From Pseudomonas lini (GTDB taxonomy: Bacteria > Pseudomonadota > Gammaproteobacteria > Pseudomonadales > Pseudomonadaceae): a DNA stretch of 64,000 nucleotides. The translations under genes and the position numbers were made by a program. Where the stretch lies: assembly GCF_964063345.1 (NCBI RefSeq), contig NZ_OZ061318.1, positions 4,774,001-4,838,000 on the forward strand, given 5' to 3'. Below the pieces are notes generated by a model. It ran no database searches and was not told the origin of the DNA. It saw only the letters and a program-made list of their open reading frames with translations. Shown here in pieces: positions 52,233-61,352 of this stretch (the first letter of the stretch is position 1; every line of letters begins with the position of its first letter).

Positions 52233-53255
52233 TCAATAATCCTGGCGCTTGCGAAACGCCCAGCGTCCGGCAATCAGGGTAAACGTCGCGACCAGCGCCA
52301 CGAGAATCCAGAACCCTTCCGGATCACCGGCAAGTGGCACGCCGCCGACGTTCATGCCGAAGAAACCGGCGATGATGTTGATCGGCAGCGCCAGCACCGT
52401 GACCACGGTCAGAGTGAACAGCGTGCGGTTGCTCTGTTCGTTGAGGTTGGCGGCGATTTCTTCCTGCAACAGCTTGATTCGTTCACCGAGGGCCGTGAGG
52501 TCGTTGATGATCAGCGCAAACTCCTCAGTGGACTTGCGCAGCTCCTTGACGTCCTCTTTCTGCAACCATTGCGGCGGACGATTGAGCAGGCGCAGCAACG
52601 AACCCGGCTCCAGCGCCAGCAACCGTTGCAGGCGCACCAGCACCCGGCGGTTGGCACCCAGCTCAGCCCGGTTGGTCGACAGGCGCGACGACAGCAACTC
52701 ATCTTCGATCTGGTCGACACTGAGGCTGGTCTTGCGCACGATCTGCGTCAGCACTTCACCCTGATCGCGCAGCAAATGCACCAGCAGTTCCAGCGGCGAG
52801 CGAAAGCATTCGCCGGCCTTCACCGAAGAGCGCAGTTTGTCCACTGAGTGCAGCGGCTGCAGGCGCGCGCTGATGATCAGCCGGCTGCGGGCACAGACCC
52901 ACAGCGTCGAGACATCCGAGGAGACCATGCTGCTGAGGTTGAACACCACGTCGTTGACCACTGCCAGCAACGCCGAATCGACATGCTCGATACGCGTCGA
53001 ACGGGAGCCTTCGTGCAGCGCTTCGAAAAACTCGTCGGGCAATGCCAGATGGCTTTTCATCCAGCGCTCGCACGCGGCGTGGGCCAGGTTCAGGTGCAGC
53101 CAGACGAATTCATCACTGTCGTCCGGTTGTTGCAGGCAGTGCAGCGCCTTGGCCGAATCGATTTCCCGACCGCGCTCGCCGGGGCGAAAACTGAAGCCGT
53201 AAAGCAGGCCGAACAGGTCGGAATCGCGATGGCGCTGGTCGATGCTGTGGTTCAT
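52233..53255 (-). CDS. zntB: CorA-family zinc transporter ZntB-like
   Basis: A 340-residue divalent-metal channel. The soluble N-terminal domain (1-270) ends in the long stalk helix RLLNRPPQWLQKEDVKELRKSTEEFALIINDLTALGERIKLLQEEIAANLNEQSNRTLF, then two TM helices. The GMN motif is in IIAGFFGMNVGGVPLAGDPEGF near 297-318. In the CorA superfamily the residues after GMN and overall length match the ZntB branch, which moves Zn2+ with protons. Convergence with the next genes is broken by a 275-base gap to the chemoreceptor. Confidence 0.85.
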   Translation of the reverse strand: MNHSIDQRHRDSDLFGLLYGFSFRPGERGREIDSAKALHCLQQPDDSDEFVWLHLNLAHAACERWMKSHLALPDEFFEALHEGSRSTRIEHVDSALLAVVNDVVFNLSSMVSSDVSTLWVCARSRLIISARLQPLHSVDKLRSSVKAGECFRSPLELLVHLLRDQGEVLTQIVRKTSLSVDQIEDELLSSRLSTNRAELGANRRVLVRLQRLLALEPGSLLRLLNRPPQWLQKEDVKELRKSTEEFALIINDLTALGERIKLLQEEIAANLNEQSNRTLFTLTVVTVLALPINIIAGFFGMNVGGVPLAGDPEGFWILVALVATFTLIAGRWAFRKRQDY

Positions 53256-53530
53256 GAGGTCTCGCTGTGAGGGGACGCCTGTTGCAGGTTTCCCAGGTTC
53301 ACTTGAGCCTCATCATCGCAAGCTATTCTGAAGGTTTTGTGACAGTTGAGTGGCGCCGAAAAACCGCCCGCTGCCAGTGGTCGGAAGAAACTCAAGAAAG
53401 GCTCTGGTCCGCCGATGAGGCTGGTATCGATCTTCCGATTCCGGTCATAAACCAGCGTCGCTGACAGGGATGTCCGGACACCTTGCACGTCTATAAGTCG
53501 TGCTTCAACCTCGTCATGAGATATCACTCG

Positions 53531-55156
53531 ATGTTTTTGCAAAAGTCCCTGCGAGCACAAATTCTTGCCTTGTTGAGCGGCAGCCTGTTGGCGATGTTGC
53601 TGATCGCTTTGGCCTCCTTTCACTTTCTGTCCAATGGCGTTCAGAACTACGCGAACCTGATTGAAGGTCCATTGCACACCTCGCAACTGATCGATGAAGC
53701 CAACCTGCAATTCAAGGTGCAGGTTCAGGAGTGGAAAAACGTTCTGCTGCGCGGCAAGCAGCCAGCGGACCTGGATAAATACTGGAAGCAGTTCGAGGAC
53801 GGTCAGCGCAACGTGCAGGGCGTCCTCGGCGAGCTGGCCGGGCAGAAGGGCATCGAGCCGCAACTCAAGACTCGCATCGAACGCCTGCGTGAAGAGCATC
53901 GTGTATTAGGTGCGGCCTATCAGAAGGGCCGTGATGCCTACGTGGCTGCCGGGGCCGACCCCACGGCCGGCGACAACGCGGTCAAAGGTGTGGACCGTGC
54001 GGCCAGCGAACAGATGAATGAATTGGTCAGCGATCTGCGCAAGCAGGGCATGGAGCAATCGAAGCTGATCAGCGCCAGTGCAGATGAAACGGTGCTGCTG
54101 GGGATCATCGTGATGTTGGTGTCGGGTCTGCTGATTGGCCTGTTGAGCCTGTGGCTGGTCAACCGCAACCTGGTGGAGCCGATCCGCAAACTGATCGACT
54201 ACGTGGCACAACTCAGCCAAGGGCGCTTCGCCGAACGCGTAGCCAGCACCCGCCAGGACGAGTTGGGCAACCTGGCCAAGGCCGCCAACACCTTGCGCGA
54301 TTTCCTCGCCGAAACCTTCAATCGTTTGCAGCGCAGTGCGACGGATCTGAACACCGCAAGCGGCGAGCTGAATTCGATTGCCGGCCTCATGACCAGCGGC
54401 ACCAACGAGCAGTTCAGCCGTACCGATCAGGTGGCCACGGCGATGAACGAAATGTCCGCCACTGCGCAAGAAGTCGCGCGCCACGCAGCCGACGCGGCAC
54501 GTGCGGCCGATGATGCCGACCAGTCCGCCCAGCAGGGCGAAAAAGTCATGCAGGGCACTATTCACACCATCACTCAAATGCGCGGCGAAATTGCCAACAC
54601 CGCCACGGTCATCCGTCGTCTGGAAGCCGACAGCGGACGCATTGGTAAAGTGCTGGAAGTGATTCGCGGCATCGCTGAACAGACCAATCTGCTGGCGCTC
54701 AACGCCGCCATCGAAGCGGCCCGCGCCGGTGAAGCCGGGCGTGGTTTTGCGGTGGTCGCCGATGAAGTACGCAGCCTGGCCCAGCGCACAGCGGCCTCGA
54801 TCATCGAGATCAACCAGATCATTCAAACCGTGCAAACCGGCGCAGTGGACGCGGCTCAGGCTATCGAAAGCGGCCAGTCGCGTAGCGAAGAAAGCGTCGA
54901 ACAAGTGACTCAGGCTGGCGCCATGCTCGAGCGCATCACCCATGCCGTGGAAGCCATTCGCGACATGAACCGCCAGATCGCCACCGCCGCCGAAGAACAG
55001 ACCTCGGTGGCCGAAGACATCTCGCGCAACCTCACCGAAATCACCAGCATCGCCACTACCAACCTGGACAACGTGCAGCGCACCGAAGCGGCCAGCCACA
55101 ATCTGCATGGCTTGTCGGGGCAGTTGAATGAAGTGACGGCGCGGTTGAGCGCCTAG
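53531..55156 (+). CDS. Methyl-accepting chemotaxis protein
   Basis: A 541-residue chemoreceptor: TM1 near 10-35 ([23 protein letters not shown]), a periplasmic helical sensor domain to about 190, TM2 ([23 protein letters not shown]), HAMP near 220-270, then the signalling coil. The highly conserved tip is [20 protein letters not shown] with [15 protein letters not shown] after it. There is no C-terminal pentapeptide for CheR. The first ATG downstream of a possible GAGAT site is 53531; 53516 is possible. Ligand unknown. Confidence 0.9.
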   Translation: MFLQKSLRAQILALLSGSLLAMLLIALASFHFLSNGVQNYANLIEGPLHTSQLIDEANLQFKVQVQEWKNVLLRGKQPADLDKYWKQFEDGQRNVQGVLGELAGQKGIEPQLKTRIERLREEHRVLGAAYQKGRDAYVAAGADPTAGDNAVKGVDRAASEQMNELVSDLRKQGMEQSKLISASADETVLLGIIVMLVSGLLIGLLSLWLVNRNLVEPIRKLIDYVAQLSQGRFAERVASTRQDELGNLAKAANTLRDFLAETFNRLQRSATDLNTASGELNSIAGLMTSGTNEQFSRTDQVATAMNEMSATAQEVARHAADAARAADDADQSAQQGEKVMQGTIHTITQMRGEIANTATVIRRLEADSGRIGKVLEVIRGIAEQTNLLALNAAIEAARAGEAGRGFAVVADEVRSLAQRTAASIIEINQIIQTVQTGAVDAAQAIESGQSRSEESVEQVTQAGAMLERITHAVEAIRDMNRQIATAAEEQTSVAEDISRNLTEITSIATTNLDNVQRTEAASHNLHGLSGQLNEVTARLSA

Positions 55157-55165
55157 TGAAATGGG

Positions 55166-55200
55166 CTGTGTATCGGTTCGGTCACCGAATCGGTACACAG
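55166..55200. terminator. Long hairpin after the chemoreceptor gene
   Basis: CTGTGTATCGGTTCGGT and ACCGAATCGGTACACAG pair at 15 of 17 positions, starting 9 bases after the stop. No T-run follows, so it may be an mRNA-end structure or a factor-dependent terminator. Confidence 0.6.
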
Positions 55201-55267
55201 TCGCTCTCAAGTTTATGCCGCGCCCGTCGATGACGAATTGACCCAAACTCCACATTGGATAAATCCC

Positions 55268-55702
55268 ATGGTCAGCATCAATTCCGTTTCGATCAATCAG
55301 ACCCTGTCGACCTCTTCAAGTAAAGTCGCGATCAACGACAGCACCGAAGACACCTCTGTCGCAGCGACGACTGAGGCGTCCAGCGATACCACCAAGGTTG
55401 CCGCTGGCGGTGCCCCCGCCTCGAACGAAAGCAGTTCCAGCAGCAGCGAATCCGATACGGTGAAACAACTGCGCAAGCAGCTCGCCGAGCTGCAAAAGCA
55501 ATTGCAGGAACAACAGCAGCAACTGCAAGCAGCCCAGGCCAGGCAAGACAGCGCCGAAGCCAAAGCGGCGAACGTTGCGGCGGCTCAATCGCAGGTTGCG
55601 GCCACTTCGGCTTCGTTGCAGACGGTGATGGCGGCGTTGTTGCAGGCATTGCAGGATGAGGGGGGGAGTACGTCGGGTTCGGTGGTCAGCACCACCGCTT
55701 AA
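55268..55702 (+). CDS. FlxA-like coiled-coil protein
   Basis: A 144-residue protein of low complexity: a Ser/Thr-rich head, a long heptad coil LRKQLAELQKQLQEQQQQLQAAQ near 74-96 and an Ala/Gln tail. This coil with KQLRKQLAELQKQL is the core of the FlxA-like family, small proteins of unknown role, first named in E. coli as flagellar-regulon members. ATG 55268 (MVSINSVS) has the family-like start. Its stop overlaps the stop of the convergent kinase gene by 4 bases. Confidence 0.65.
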   Translation: MVSINSVSINQTLSTSSSKVAINDSTEDTSVAATTEASSDTTKVAAGGAPASNESSSSSSESDTVKQLRKQLAELQKQLQEQQQQLQAAQARQDSAEAKAANVAAAQSQVAATSASLQTVMAALLQALQDEGGSTSGSVVSTTA

Positions 55703-56901
55703 GTTCGAGAGGGCAAACTGAAGGTAAACGTCGTGCCCTGTTGCTCGGTCGATACCACCTCCAGCTTCCCGCCATGGGACTGCGCAATCTGACTGGCAAT
55801 GTACAAACCCAACCCGAGGCCGGCCTGCGGTGTTGCGCTGGCTGGTTTCGAGTAGGGCTGGAACAGATGCGGCAGCGCATCTTCGGCAATCAGCCCCTGA
55901 TTCTTCACGCCCAACACAAAATGTCCTTCCTTGACCTGCGCACTGACCTCGATCGGGCCGTTGGGATCTCCGTGGACAACGGCGTTCGCCAGCAGATTGG
56001 ATAGCAATTGCGCGACCCGTTCTCGATCGCAATGAACGTTGCTCAGGTCGCCAATCGACGACTGAATGATGCGTTTAGGGTGAATGCACTGGATCTCTGA
56101 AATCACATGGCGCAATGCATCCCCCAGGTCCGGGCACGGCTCGATGTTCACCGGGATGCCTCGGCCCAGTGAGCCCCGCGCGAAGTCCAGCACATCGTCC
56201 ACCAGTTTGGTTGCCCGGTGAGCGCTGGTGAGGATGTGCCGGGCCCGTTGTTCATTCGCCGGGTCGGAGACTTTACGCAGGAGCATTTCGGCGCCGGCGC
56301 TGATGGCGAACAAGGGGTTGCGCAGGTCATGGCCGAGCACGGCGATGAATTGTTCAGGCAGTTCGGTGGTTTTGCGTTCCTTGATCAGCGCCACTTCGGT
56401 CCGTTGCAGGTTTTCTTCGGCTTCGATCTGCAGCGCGAGCATCCGGGCGAACGACTCCATGGTGCTCTGGATCGTGCTGGACTTGAGCGGCGCCGGATTG
56501 GGATCAAGGGCGCAAATGGTGCCGAAAAAGCGCCCGTCAGTGCGCAATATCGGGACGGCAATGTAGCTTTCGAATTGATAGGTGCGGGGCGTGTGGTGAT
56601 CGCGGTAGAGCGGATCTTCACTGGCCTTGTCGATCACTACCGAGTGGTGGCCCTGGCGGATTTCGTTGCACTGGGGGGAGACCAGATCCAGTTCATCGCC
56701 GACCTTCAAACCGAAATTCAGTCGATCGAGCACCGCGCAGGCAGTCCAGGAACCTTCAGTAACACGGGCTACCGCCGCGAACCGCAAACCGGTCAACTCA
56801 CTGATCACCTGAAGAATCGCCGGCACCGCACTGATCCGGCTGATTGTGGCGATGTCTGCTGCCGCTGTTTGCCCCATATCCTTGGTTCTCTGCTTCAACA
56901 T
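55699..56901 (-). CDS. GAF-domain sensor histidine kinase
   Basis: A 400-residue soluble kinase: GAF domain near 30-160 (LTGLRFAAVARVTEGSWTACAVLD to RTDGRFFGTICALD), the HisKA dimer helix with phospho-His in FIAVLGHDLRNPLFAISAGAEML near 185-207, and a HATPase_c domain with QLLSNLLANAVVHGDPNG near 298-315 (N box) and AGLGLGLYIASQIAQSHGG near 355-373 (G2 box). No membrane segment and no response regulator next to it, so it is an orphan kinase whose GAF may bind a chromophore or metabolite. An ATG at 56877 is a possible start. Confidence 0.88.
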   Translation of the reverse strand: MLKQRTKDMGQTAAADIATISRISAVPAILQVISELTGLRFAAVARVTEGSWTACAVLDRLNFGLKVGDELDLVSPQCNEIRQGHHSVVIDKASEDPLYRDHHTPRTYQFESYIAVPILRTDGRFFGTICALDPNPAPLKSSTIQSTMESFARMLALQIEAEENLQRTEVALIKERKTTELPEQFIAVLGHDLRNPLFAISAGAEMLLRKVSDPANEQRARHILTSAHRATKLVDDVLDFARGSLGRGIPVNIEPCPDLGDALRHVISEIQCIHPKRIIQSSIGDLSNVHCDRERVAQLLSNLLANAVVHGDPNGPIEVSAQVKEGHFVLGVKNQGLIAEDALPHLFQPYSKPASATPQAGLGLGLYIASQIAQSHGGKLEVVSTEQQGTTFTFSLPSRT

Positions 56902-56989
56902 GCCAAATGGTTTTGAGGGATTCTAGCGGGCTTGCGCGAAATGGCGCGACTTCGTTCGTCGCTTCAGCGAGCGGCCTGACGCCGAACGC

Positions 56990-57027
56990 AAAAAAGCCGC
57001 ACGACCCGAAAGTCGTGCGGCTTTTTT
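56990..57027. terminator. Intrinsic terminator, bidirectional
   Basis: AAAAAAGCCGCACGACCCGA and AAGTCGTGCGGCTTTTTT make a 12-base stem with A and T tracts on each side. It ends the PepSY transcript (minus strand) and shields the kinase promoter region. Confidence 0.9.
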
Positions 57028-57037
57028 TGCAGTTGAA

Positions 57038-57343
57038 TCACGTGTCTTGTTTGTTGCTCAGAACCTTGCCGGTAGTGGCATCGAAGTCCACGTCCCACTC
57101 GGTGCCGTCAGCCCTGCGCAGTTCAACTTCATATTCGTAACCGTTGAAGTGGTTATCCAGGTCGGTGTCAGTAATCGTGGCACCCGGGTGCAACTTCAAG
57201 GCGGCCTGATTCATTTCTTCCAGGGGTTTGATCTTGCCACTCTTGACCAACTCAGGGATCTGGTCGACGCGAACGTCAGCCTGGGCCAGGCCAGCGGTGA
57301 GGGTCAGGGCAGCAGCGGTGAACAGGGCAGTTAAGGTTTTCAT
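57038..57343 (-). CDS. PepSY domain exported protein
   Basis: A 101-residue protein with a signal peptide (MKTLTALFTAAALTLTAGLAQA). The remainder is one PepSY domain: VRVDQIPELVKSGKIKPLEEMNQAALKLHPGATITDTDLD and YEYEVELRRADGTEWDVDFDATTGKVL. PepSY proteins are thought to inhibit proteases or bind metals or membranes in the periplasm. Monocistronic with its own terminator. Confidence 0.88.
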   Translation of the reverse strand: MKTLTALFTAAALTLTAGLAQADVRVDQIPELVKSGKIKPLEEMNQAALKLHPGATITDTDLDNHFNGYEYEVELRRADGTEWDVDFDATTGKVLSNKQDT

Positions 57344-57435
57344 GAAGTTCTTTCCTTGGATGAGCTGTTTAAGTGGGATCAGGTTAGCTCGCGCAACTTA
57401 ATTCACCCTTAATTGCCTGATGCGGCCTGAAAGCA

Positions 57436-57502
57436 ATCGCGGGCAAGCCACGCTCCCACAAGGTCTGCGCAAAACCTGTGGGAGCGTGGCTTGCCCGCGA
57501 TG
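57436..57502. repeat. Short REP pair (ATCGCGGGCAAGCCACGCTCCCACA type)
   Basis: ATCGCGGGCAAGCCACGC at 57436 and the inverted TGTGGGAGCGTGGCTTGCCC ending 57502, only about 18 bases apart. This variant has CCACGCTCCC in place of CCCGCTCCC. Confidence 0.85.
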
Positions 57503-57532
57503 GGGACAACGCGGTGTCGTGTCTGGTACCGA

Positions 57533-58660
57533 TCAATACCCGTTGTTCTGCAACAACTGCGCAACACTCGCCGCCGCCGGACGCTTATAGAACTTCAGCA
57601 GTTCGCTGGCGCGGTTGGTGAAGATGCCATCGACCCCGGCATCCGCCACTTTCTGATAATCCACCGCATCGTCGATGGTGTAGACGTGTACCAGCAGGCC
57701 CTGATCGTGGGTGAACTGGTTCATCCAGGGTTTCACCAGGTCCGAATAGCTCTGATCGCCCCCCTTGGTCAACGCAGCCGAAGGGCCGGTGCCGATAGCG
57801 CCCTGGGCCTTGGCGTACTCGACCCATTGCTGGAATTCGGCTTTGTCTTTTGGTTCCTGTTTGGCGTAGTAAGTCGCTTTATCCTTGTCGCCGGACTCGG
57901 CGAACGTCACTTTGGATTTCGGCTCGATGCTGCCTTCGCCCACCCACAGCAGCAGGATTTTCGGCACTCGCGGCATTTCCTTCTCAAGCAATTCGAGGCT
58001 GCTCTTCTCGAAGGTTTGCAGCACCACTTTGCCTTTGCCCTGGCCGACTGCCAGATTGCTCTTCGCCAGTTTTGAACCGGTAGGGCTCAGCCAGCCGCGG
58101 TCCTGCAATTTATCCTTGAGGTCACGCTCGATGCCGGGAAACTGCTTCGGCTCTTTGGTCTCGATATACAGGCCAGGCTTGTGCAGCGGATTGCCTTGGG
58201 CAATGTCGATGATTTCGTCCAGGGTCAGGATCTTCAGGCCCGCGTAGCCCGGACGCGCGCGATCCGGGTAAGCGCTGTTGAACCAGCTGCCGGCATCCAG
58301 GGTTTTGAGCTCGGCGATGGTGAACTCGTTGGCCAGGCTGTCCTTGCGCTCAGGGAATTTGGTGGCGACGTCGGTGGTACGTTGCAGGTTGTTGTCATGC
58401 AGGGCGAACAACACGCCGTCCTTGCTGCGCTGCAGGTCCATTTCCAGGTAGTCGGCACCCAGATCGCGAGCCAGTTTGTAGGCTGCGGCGGTGGATTCCG
58501 GAGCGTCGAAAGACGCGCCGCGGTGGGCAATTACCGCCGGGTGCGGAATGCCCAGACGGGTCGCCAGTGCGGTGGGGCTTGGCTCGCTGGCGGCCTGTGC
58601 CTGGCCGAGTCCGAGCATCAGGCTTAGCAGCAGGGCGCTTTTGGTGAAGGTGGCAGGCAT
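57533..58660 (-). CDS. glpQ: Glycerophosphodiester phosphodiesterase (GlpQ-like)
   Basis: A 375-residue exported enzyme with signal peptide (FTKSALLLSLMLGLGQAQA). AVIAHRGASFDAPESTAAAY near 42-61 has the catalytic His, ADYLEMDLQRSKDGVLFALHD near 70-90 the metal residues Glu/Asp and second His. It splits glycerophosphodiesters from phospholipids into glycerol-3-phosphate and alcohol in the periplasm. Length fits GlpQ. No GlpT/UgpB gene is close by. Confidence 0.92.
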   Translation of the reverse strand: MPATFTKSALLLSLMLGLGQAQAASEPSPTALATRLGIPHPAVIAHRGASFDAPESTAAAYKLARDLGADYLEMDLQRSKDGVLFALHDNNLQRTTDVATKFPERKDSLANEFTIAELKTLDAGSWFNSAYPDRARPGYAGLKILTLDEIIDIAQGNPLHKPGLYIETKEPKQFPGIERDLKDKLQDRGWLSPTGSKLAKSNLAVGQGKGKVVLQTFEKSSLELLEKEMPRVPKILLLWVGEGSIEPKSKVTFAESGDKDKATYYAKQEPKDKAEFQQWVEYAKAQGAIGTGPSAALTKGGDQSYSDLVKPWMNQFTHDQGLLVHVYTIDDAVDYQKVADAGVDGIFTNRASELLKFYKRPAAASVAQLLQNNGY

Positions 58661-58889
58661 GGTCGAAGTCCTTTTGCGATAGATTTCAAAGACGTCTCTT
58701 TTAACAACTGAACGCCGCTTGCGCTATCGCAAGACCGACATAAACGTGTTTAAAGCAGATTTTTCAGCGCTTTTGTGCGGTTCTTTGCAGTACGCTTGGC
58801 CGAGGCATTTCCCCGGCAGAGGGAAACCCGTTCGCTTGCCCTGCGTGTAAACCATCGATCACCGGTCCTTTGACCTTTTGAGGTTTATC

Positions 58890-59216
58890 ATGCGCATCAC
58901 TTCCCAGCTCATTTGCCAGGCCGCCGACCAACTCAAAGGCTTCGTCGGCCTCAATCGCAAGACCGGCCAGTACATCGTTCGTTTCAGCGAAGACTCGTTC
59001 GGCATGGACGTGGCCGACGACGGCATCATCCCCAGCAGTGAATTCGTCTGGGTATCCGGCCCCGAGCAGACCATGACGCTCAAGCGTGAACTGATCCAGT
59101 TGTTGCTGGACCAGAACATTGACGACCGGATCAACATTACCGAACCGTTGCGGGTGTATATGAATCGTCGGGAAGTGCCGCAGATTACGGCGGTGCGGAG
59201 TTTGGTGCGGGGTTGA
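58890..59216 (+). CDS. DUF3509 family protein
   Basis: A 108-residue protein unique to Pseudomonas and relatives: LKGFVGLNRKTGQYIVRFSEDSFGMDVADD near 14-43 and NIDDRINITEPLRVYMNRR near 75-93 match DUF3509. A GAGG site lies 6 bases before ATG 58890. Small, soluble, with no known motif. Function unknown. Confidence 0.75.
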   Translation: MRITSQLICQAADQLKGFVGLNRKTGQYIVRFSEDSFGMDVADDGIIPSSEFVWVSGPEQTMTLKRELIQLLLDQNIDDRINITEPLRVYMNRREVPQITAVRSLVRG

Positions 59217-59243
59217 GGGTTTTGTGGTGTCAGATCGGGCCTC

Positions 59244-59337
59244 TTCGCGGGCAAGCCCGCTCCCACATTTGATCCCTGTTGGGCACAAATCTTGGGTGTG
59301 CAGGAGATCCCCTGTGGGAGCGGGCTTGCCCGCGAAG
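59244..59337. repeat. REPIN of the TGTGGGAGCGGGCTTGCCCGC family
   Basis: Inverted copies 59244-59267 and 59313-59337, about 45 bases apart, between convergent genes. Confidence 0.9.
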
Positions 59338-59361
59338 ACGGCCTCCAGAACACCGCATCAT

Positions 59362-59685
59362 TTACTGTTTGAACGCATACGCCCGCTCAACCCTGCACAC
59401 CCGCGTATGACACGCCGAATACCAGGTCGATCGCCCGCGCTCACGAATCGCGCTGTGCTCGGGATGGTGTTTCCAGGCCAGGATCGCCGCTTCGCTGGCC
59501 CAGTAGGACACCGTAATCCCGAGCCCGTCCGCACCCCGGGCCGATTCCACGCCAAGGAAGCCGGATTGCTCACGGGCCAGTTCCACCATGCGTTCGGCGG
59601 CCTGTTCGTAACCGTGATCGCCGTCGGTGCGCAGCGAGGTGAAAATCACTGCGTAGTAAGGCGTTGCCGGTGTCTGGGCGATCAT
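59362..59685 (-). CDS. Antibiotic biosynthesis monooxygenase-like protein
   Basis: A 107-residue ferredoxin-like fold protein of the ABM family (YYAVIFTSLRTDGDHGYEQAAERMVELAREQSGFLGVESARG near 10-51, AILAWKHHPEHSAIRERGR near 68-86). Such dimers act as cofactor-free oxygenases or as small ligand binders. It overlaps the amidotransferase-like gene by 4 bases (ATGA) and a LysR gene is divergent to that, so the three form one locus. Substrate unknown. Confidence 0.85.
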   Translation of the reverse strand: MIAQTPATPYYAVIFTSLRTDGDHGYEQAAERMVELAREQSGFLGVESARGADGLGITVSYWASEAAILAWKHHPEHSAIRERGRSTWYSACHTRVCRVERAYAFKQ

Positions 59686-60389
59686 GATTTTAGCCTCGCA
59701 CAAGCCTCGATCAACGCACGGACCAACGGCGGCAGTATGCCCTTGAGCGCGGCGCGTTCCGGTTGGAACAACGTCGCGACGAAGAACGGATGATCTTTTA
59801 ACTCCACCGCCCGCAGATCCCCCATCGAATCGTGGCCAACCGCGTGCAACTGTTGTTTCAGTAGCGCCCGTTCAAACTCAGGATTCACACCATAACGGCA
59901 GTGATATCCCTCGCGGATTTCAGCGTTTTCGTACGCCTTGGCGATCAACGAGCCTTCAACCAAACGAATACTGTCGACGGCTTCCACCAGCGAACAGGCT
60001 AGCGGCGTGAGTAACGCCCGCGTTGCGTCGGGTGAGGTCTCGCCGTGTTCGGCATCTTTCCAGCCCAGAACGTTGCGGGCGAATTCGAGTACCGCGTGCT
60101 GAAAACCGCCGCAAGTGCCGAGGAAAGGTCGCAGCTGCTCGCGGGCAAAACGGATCGCCCGTAACGCACCGTCCATGTCGCGATAAGGGCTGGCAGGCAC
60201 GCACCAGAAACCATCGAAGTCATCCAGTGGCGTATCGGCATTGATGGTGTCGGTGGCCAGCCATTGAAACTGTATGTCATTACCTGAGTGTTCGGTGGCC
60301 ATGCCGAGGGCGACGGGAATGGCTTGGTGGGCGGTGACCTGTGGGTCGTGATCGCCGATCAGGGCGATGCGGATGGCGCTGGTTTCCAT
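59682..60389 (-). CDS. Class I glutamine amidotransferase-like protein (CTP synthase C-terminal type)
   Basis: A 235-residue protein of the class I amidotransferase fold with nucleophile Cys in RPFLGTCGGFQHAVLEFAR near 91-109, close to the CTP synthase GATase form. His and Glu in ELKDHPFFVATLFQPERAAL near 199-218 complete the triad. It has no synthase domain. It likely hydrolyses γ-glutamyl compounds or glutamine for an unknown partner. ATG 60389 (METSAIRIA) is chosen. It is divergent from a LysR regulator and overlaps the monooxygenase-like gene. Confidence 0.83.
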   Translation of the reverse strand: METSAIRIALIGDHDPQVTAHQAIPVALGMATEHSGNDIQFQWLATDTINADTPLDDFDGFWCVPASPYRDMDGALRAIRFAREQLRPFLGTCGGFQHAVLEFARNVLGWKDAEHGETSPDATRALLTPLACSLVEAVDSIRLVEGSLIAKAYENAEIREGYHCRYGVNPEFERALLKQQLHAVGHDSMGDLRAVELKDHPFFVATLFQPERAALKGILPPLVRALIEACARLKS

Positions 60390-60429
60390 GAGTGATCTCG
60401 ACGCTTGTTGATTCCTGGCACCCACTATA

Positions 60430-60460
60430 GATTGGCGTTCACGCAATCAATATTGGCGTT
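60430..60460. promoter_or_regulatory. Operator-like repeats between LysR and amidotransferase genes
   Basis: ATTGGCGTT occurs at 60431-60439 and 60452-60460, a 21-base step (two helix turns). GATTG and CAATC at 60430-60448 also form a dyad with 9 bases between. The LysR start is at 60468, so these sites overlap its promoter. Confidence 0.5.
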
Positions 60461-60467
60461 ATCCCAA

Positions 60468-61346
60468 GTGATCAATGCACCGACGCACTATCGACTGGAC
60501 TACCCAGACCTGTCCCTGATCCTCGCCCTGGTGCGCGGCGGCTCTCTGGCCCGGGCGTCGGCGTTGTTGAAAGTCGATGTCTCGACGGTGTTTCGCGCCG
60601 TCCGCCGACTGGAAGCCGCGTTGGGCCAGCAATTGTTCGAAAAGAGCCGTACCGGTTACCTGCCGACCACGCTGGCGCAGAGCCTGGCCGAGCAGGCTGA
60701 GCGCGCCGAACAAGCGCTGGAGGCCGCGCGCATTGGCGTGGAGCAGGGCGGTGAAGTCATCAGTGGCACCGTGCGCCTGACCTGCACCGATTCGGTCCTG
60801 CAAAGTTTGTTGTTGCCGGCGCTGACGCAGTTCATGCCCTCTTACCCGGCGCTCACTATTGAACTCTGCACCTCCAACGACTTCGCCAACCTCAGCCGTC
60901 GCGATGCCGACATCGCCTTGCGGCTGACCCGCACACCGCCCGAGCATTTGGTTGGCCGGCGGTTGGCGGATATTTCCTACCGGGTCTGTGCCAGCGCGGC
61001 CTATCTGCAATCGGTTGATTCCCACGACCTGGCTGCATTGACCTGGATCGCTCCGGACGACTTCCTGCCCGATCACCCCACCGTCGCCTGGCGACGTCAA
61101 CGATTGCCTGGCGTGACACCGAGCTATCGCTGCAACAGCATGTTGTCGGTGACCGAGTTGGTACGGGCCGGGCTCGGTGTAGCGGCATTGCCGGACTTCC
61201 TCATCGGTGACGGACTGCAACCGTTGACCGAGCCCTTGCACGGTTACGACACCGCACTGTGGTTGCTCACTCGCCCAGACTGCCGCGCATTACGCTCGGT
61301 GGTGACGTTGTTCGATGAGTTGGGGCGGGCGCTGAAGTTGCCTTGA
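60468..61346 (+). CDS. LysR regulator of the amidotransferase/monooxygenase locus
   Basis: A 292-residue LysR protein: HTH near 12-60 (DLSLILALVRGGSLARASALLKVDVSTVFRAVRRLEAALGQQLFEKS) and a PBP2-like domain from about 95. GTG 60468 is chosen because the frame further upstream to 60405 runs through the intergenic promoter and there is no ATG. It reads away from the amidotransferase gene and probably controls it and itself. Confidence 0.88.
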   Translation: MINAPTHYRLDYPDLSLILALVRGGSLARASALLKVDVSTVFRAVRRLEAALGQQLFEKSRTGYLPTTLAQSLAEQAERAEQALEAARIGVEQGGEVISGTVRLTCTDSVLQSLLLPALTQFMPSYPALTIELCTSNDFANLSRRDADIALRLTRTPPEHLVGRRLADISYRVCASAAYLQSVDSHDLAALTWIAPDDFLPDHPTVAWRRQRLPGVTPSYRCNSMLSVTELVRAGLGVAALPDFLIGDGLQPLTEPLHGYDTALWLLTRPDCRALRSVVTLFDELGRALKLP

Positions 61347-61352
61347 GTCGGA

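Noticed and set aside
53906..55255. 449-codon minus-strand frame over the chemoreceptor
   Set aside because: The chemoreceptor signalling tip is on the plus strand; shadow only.
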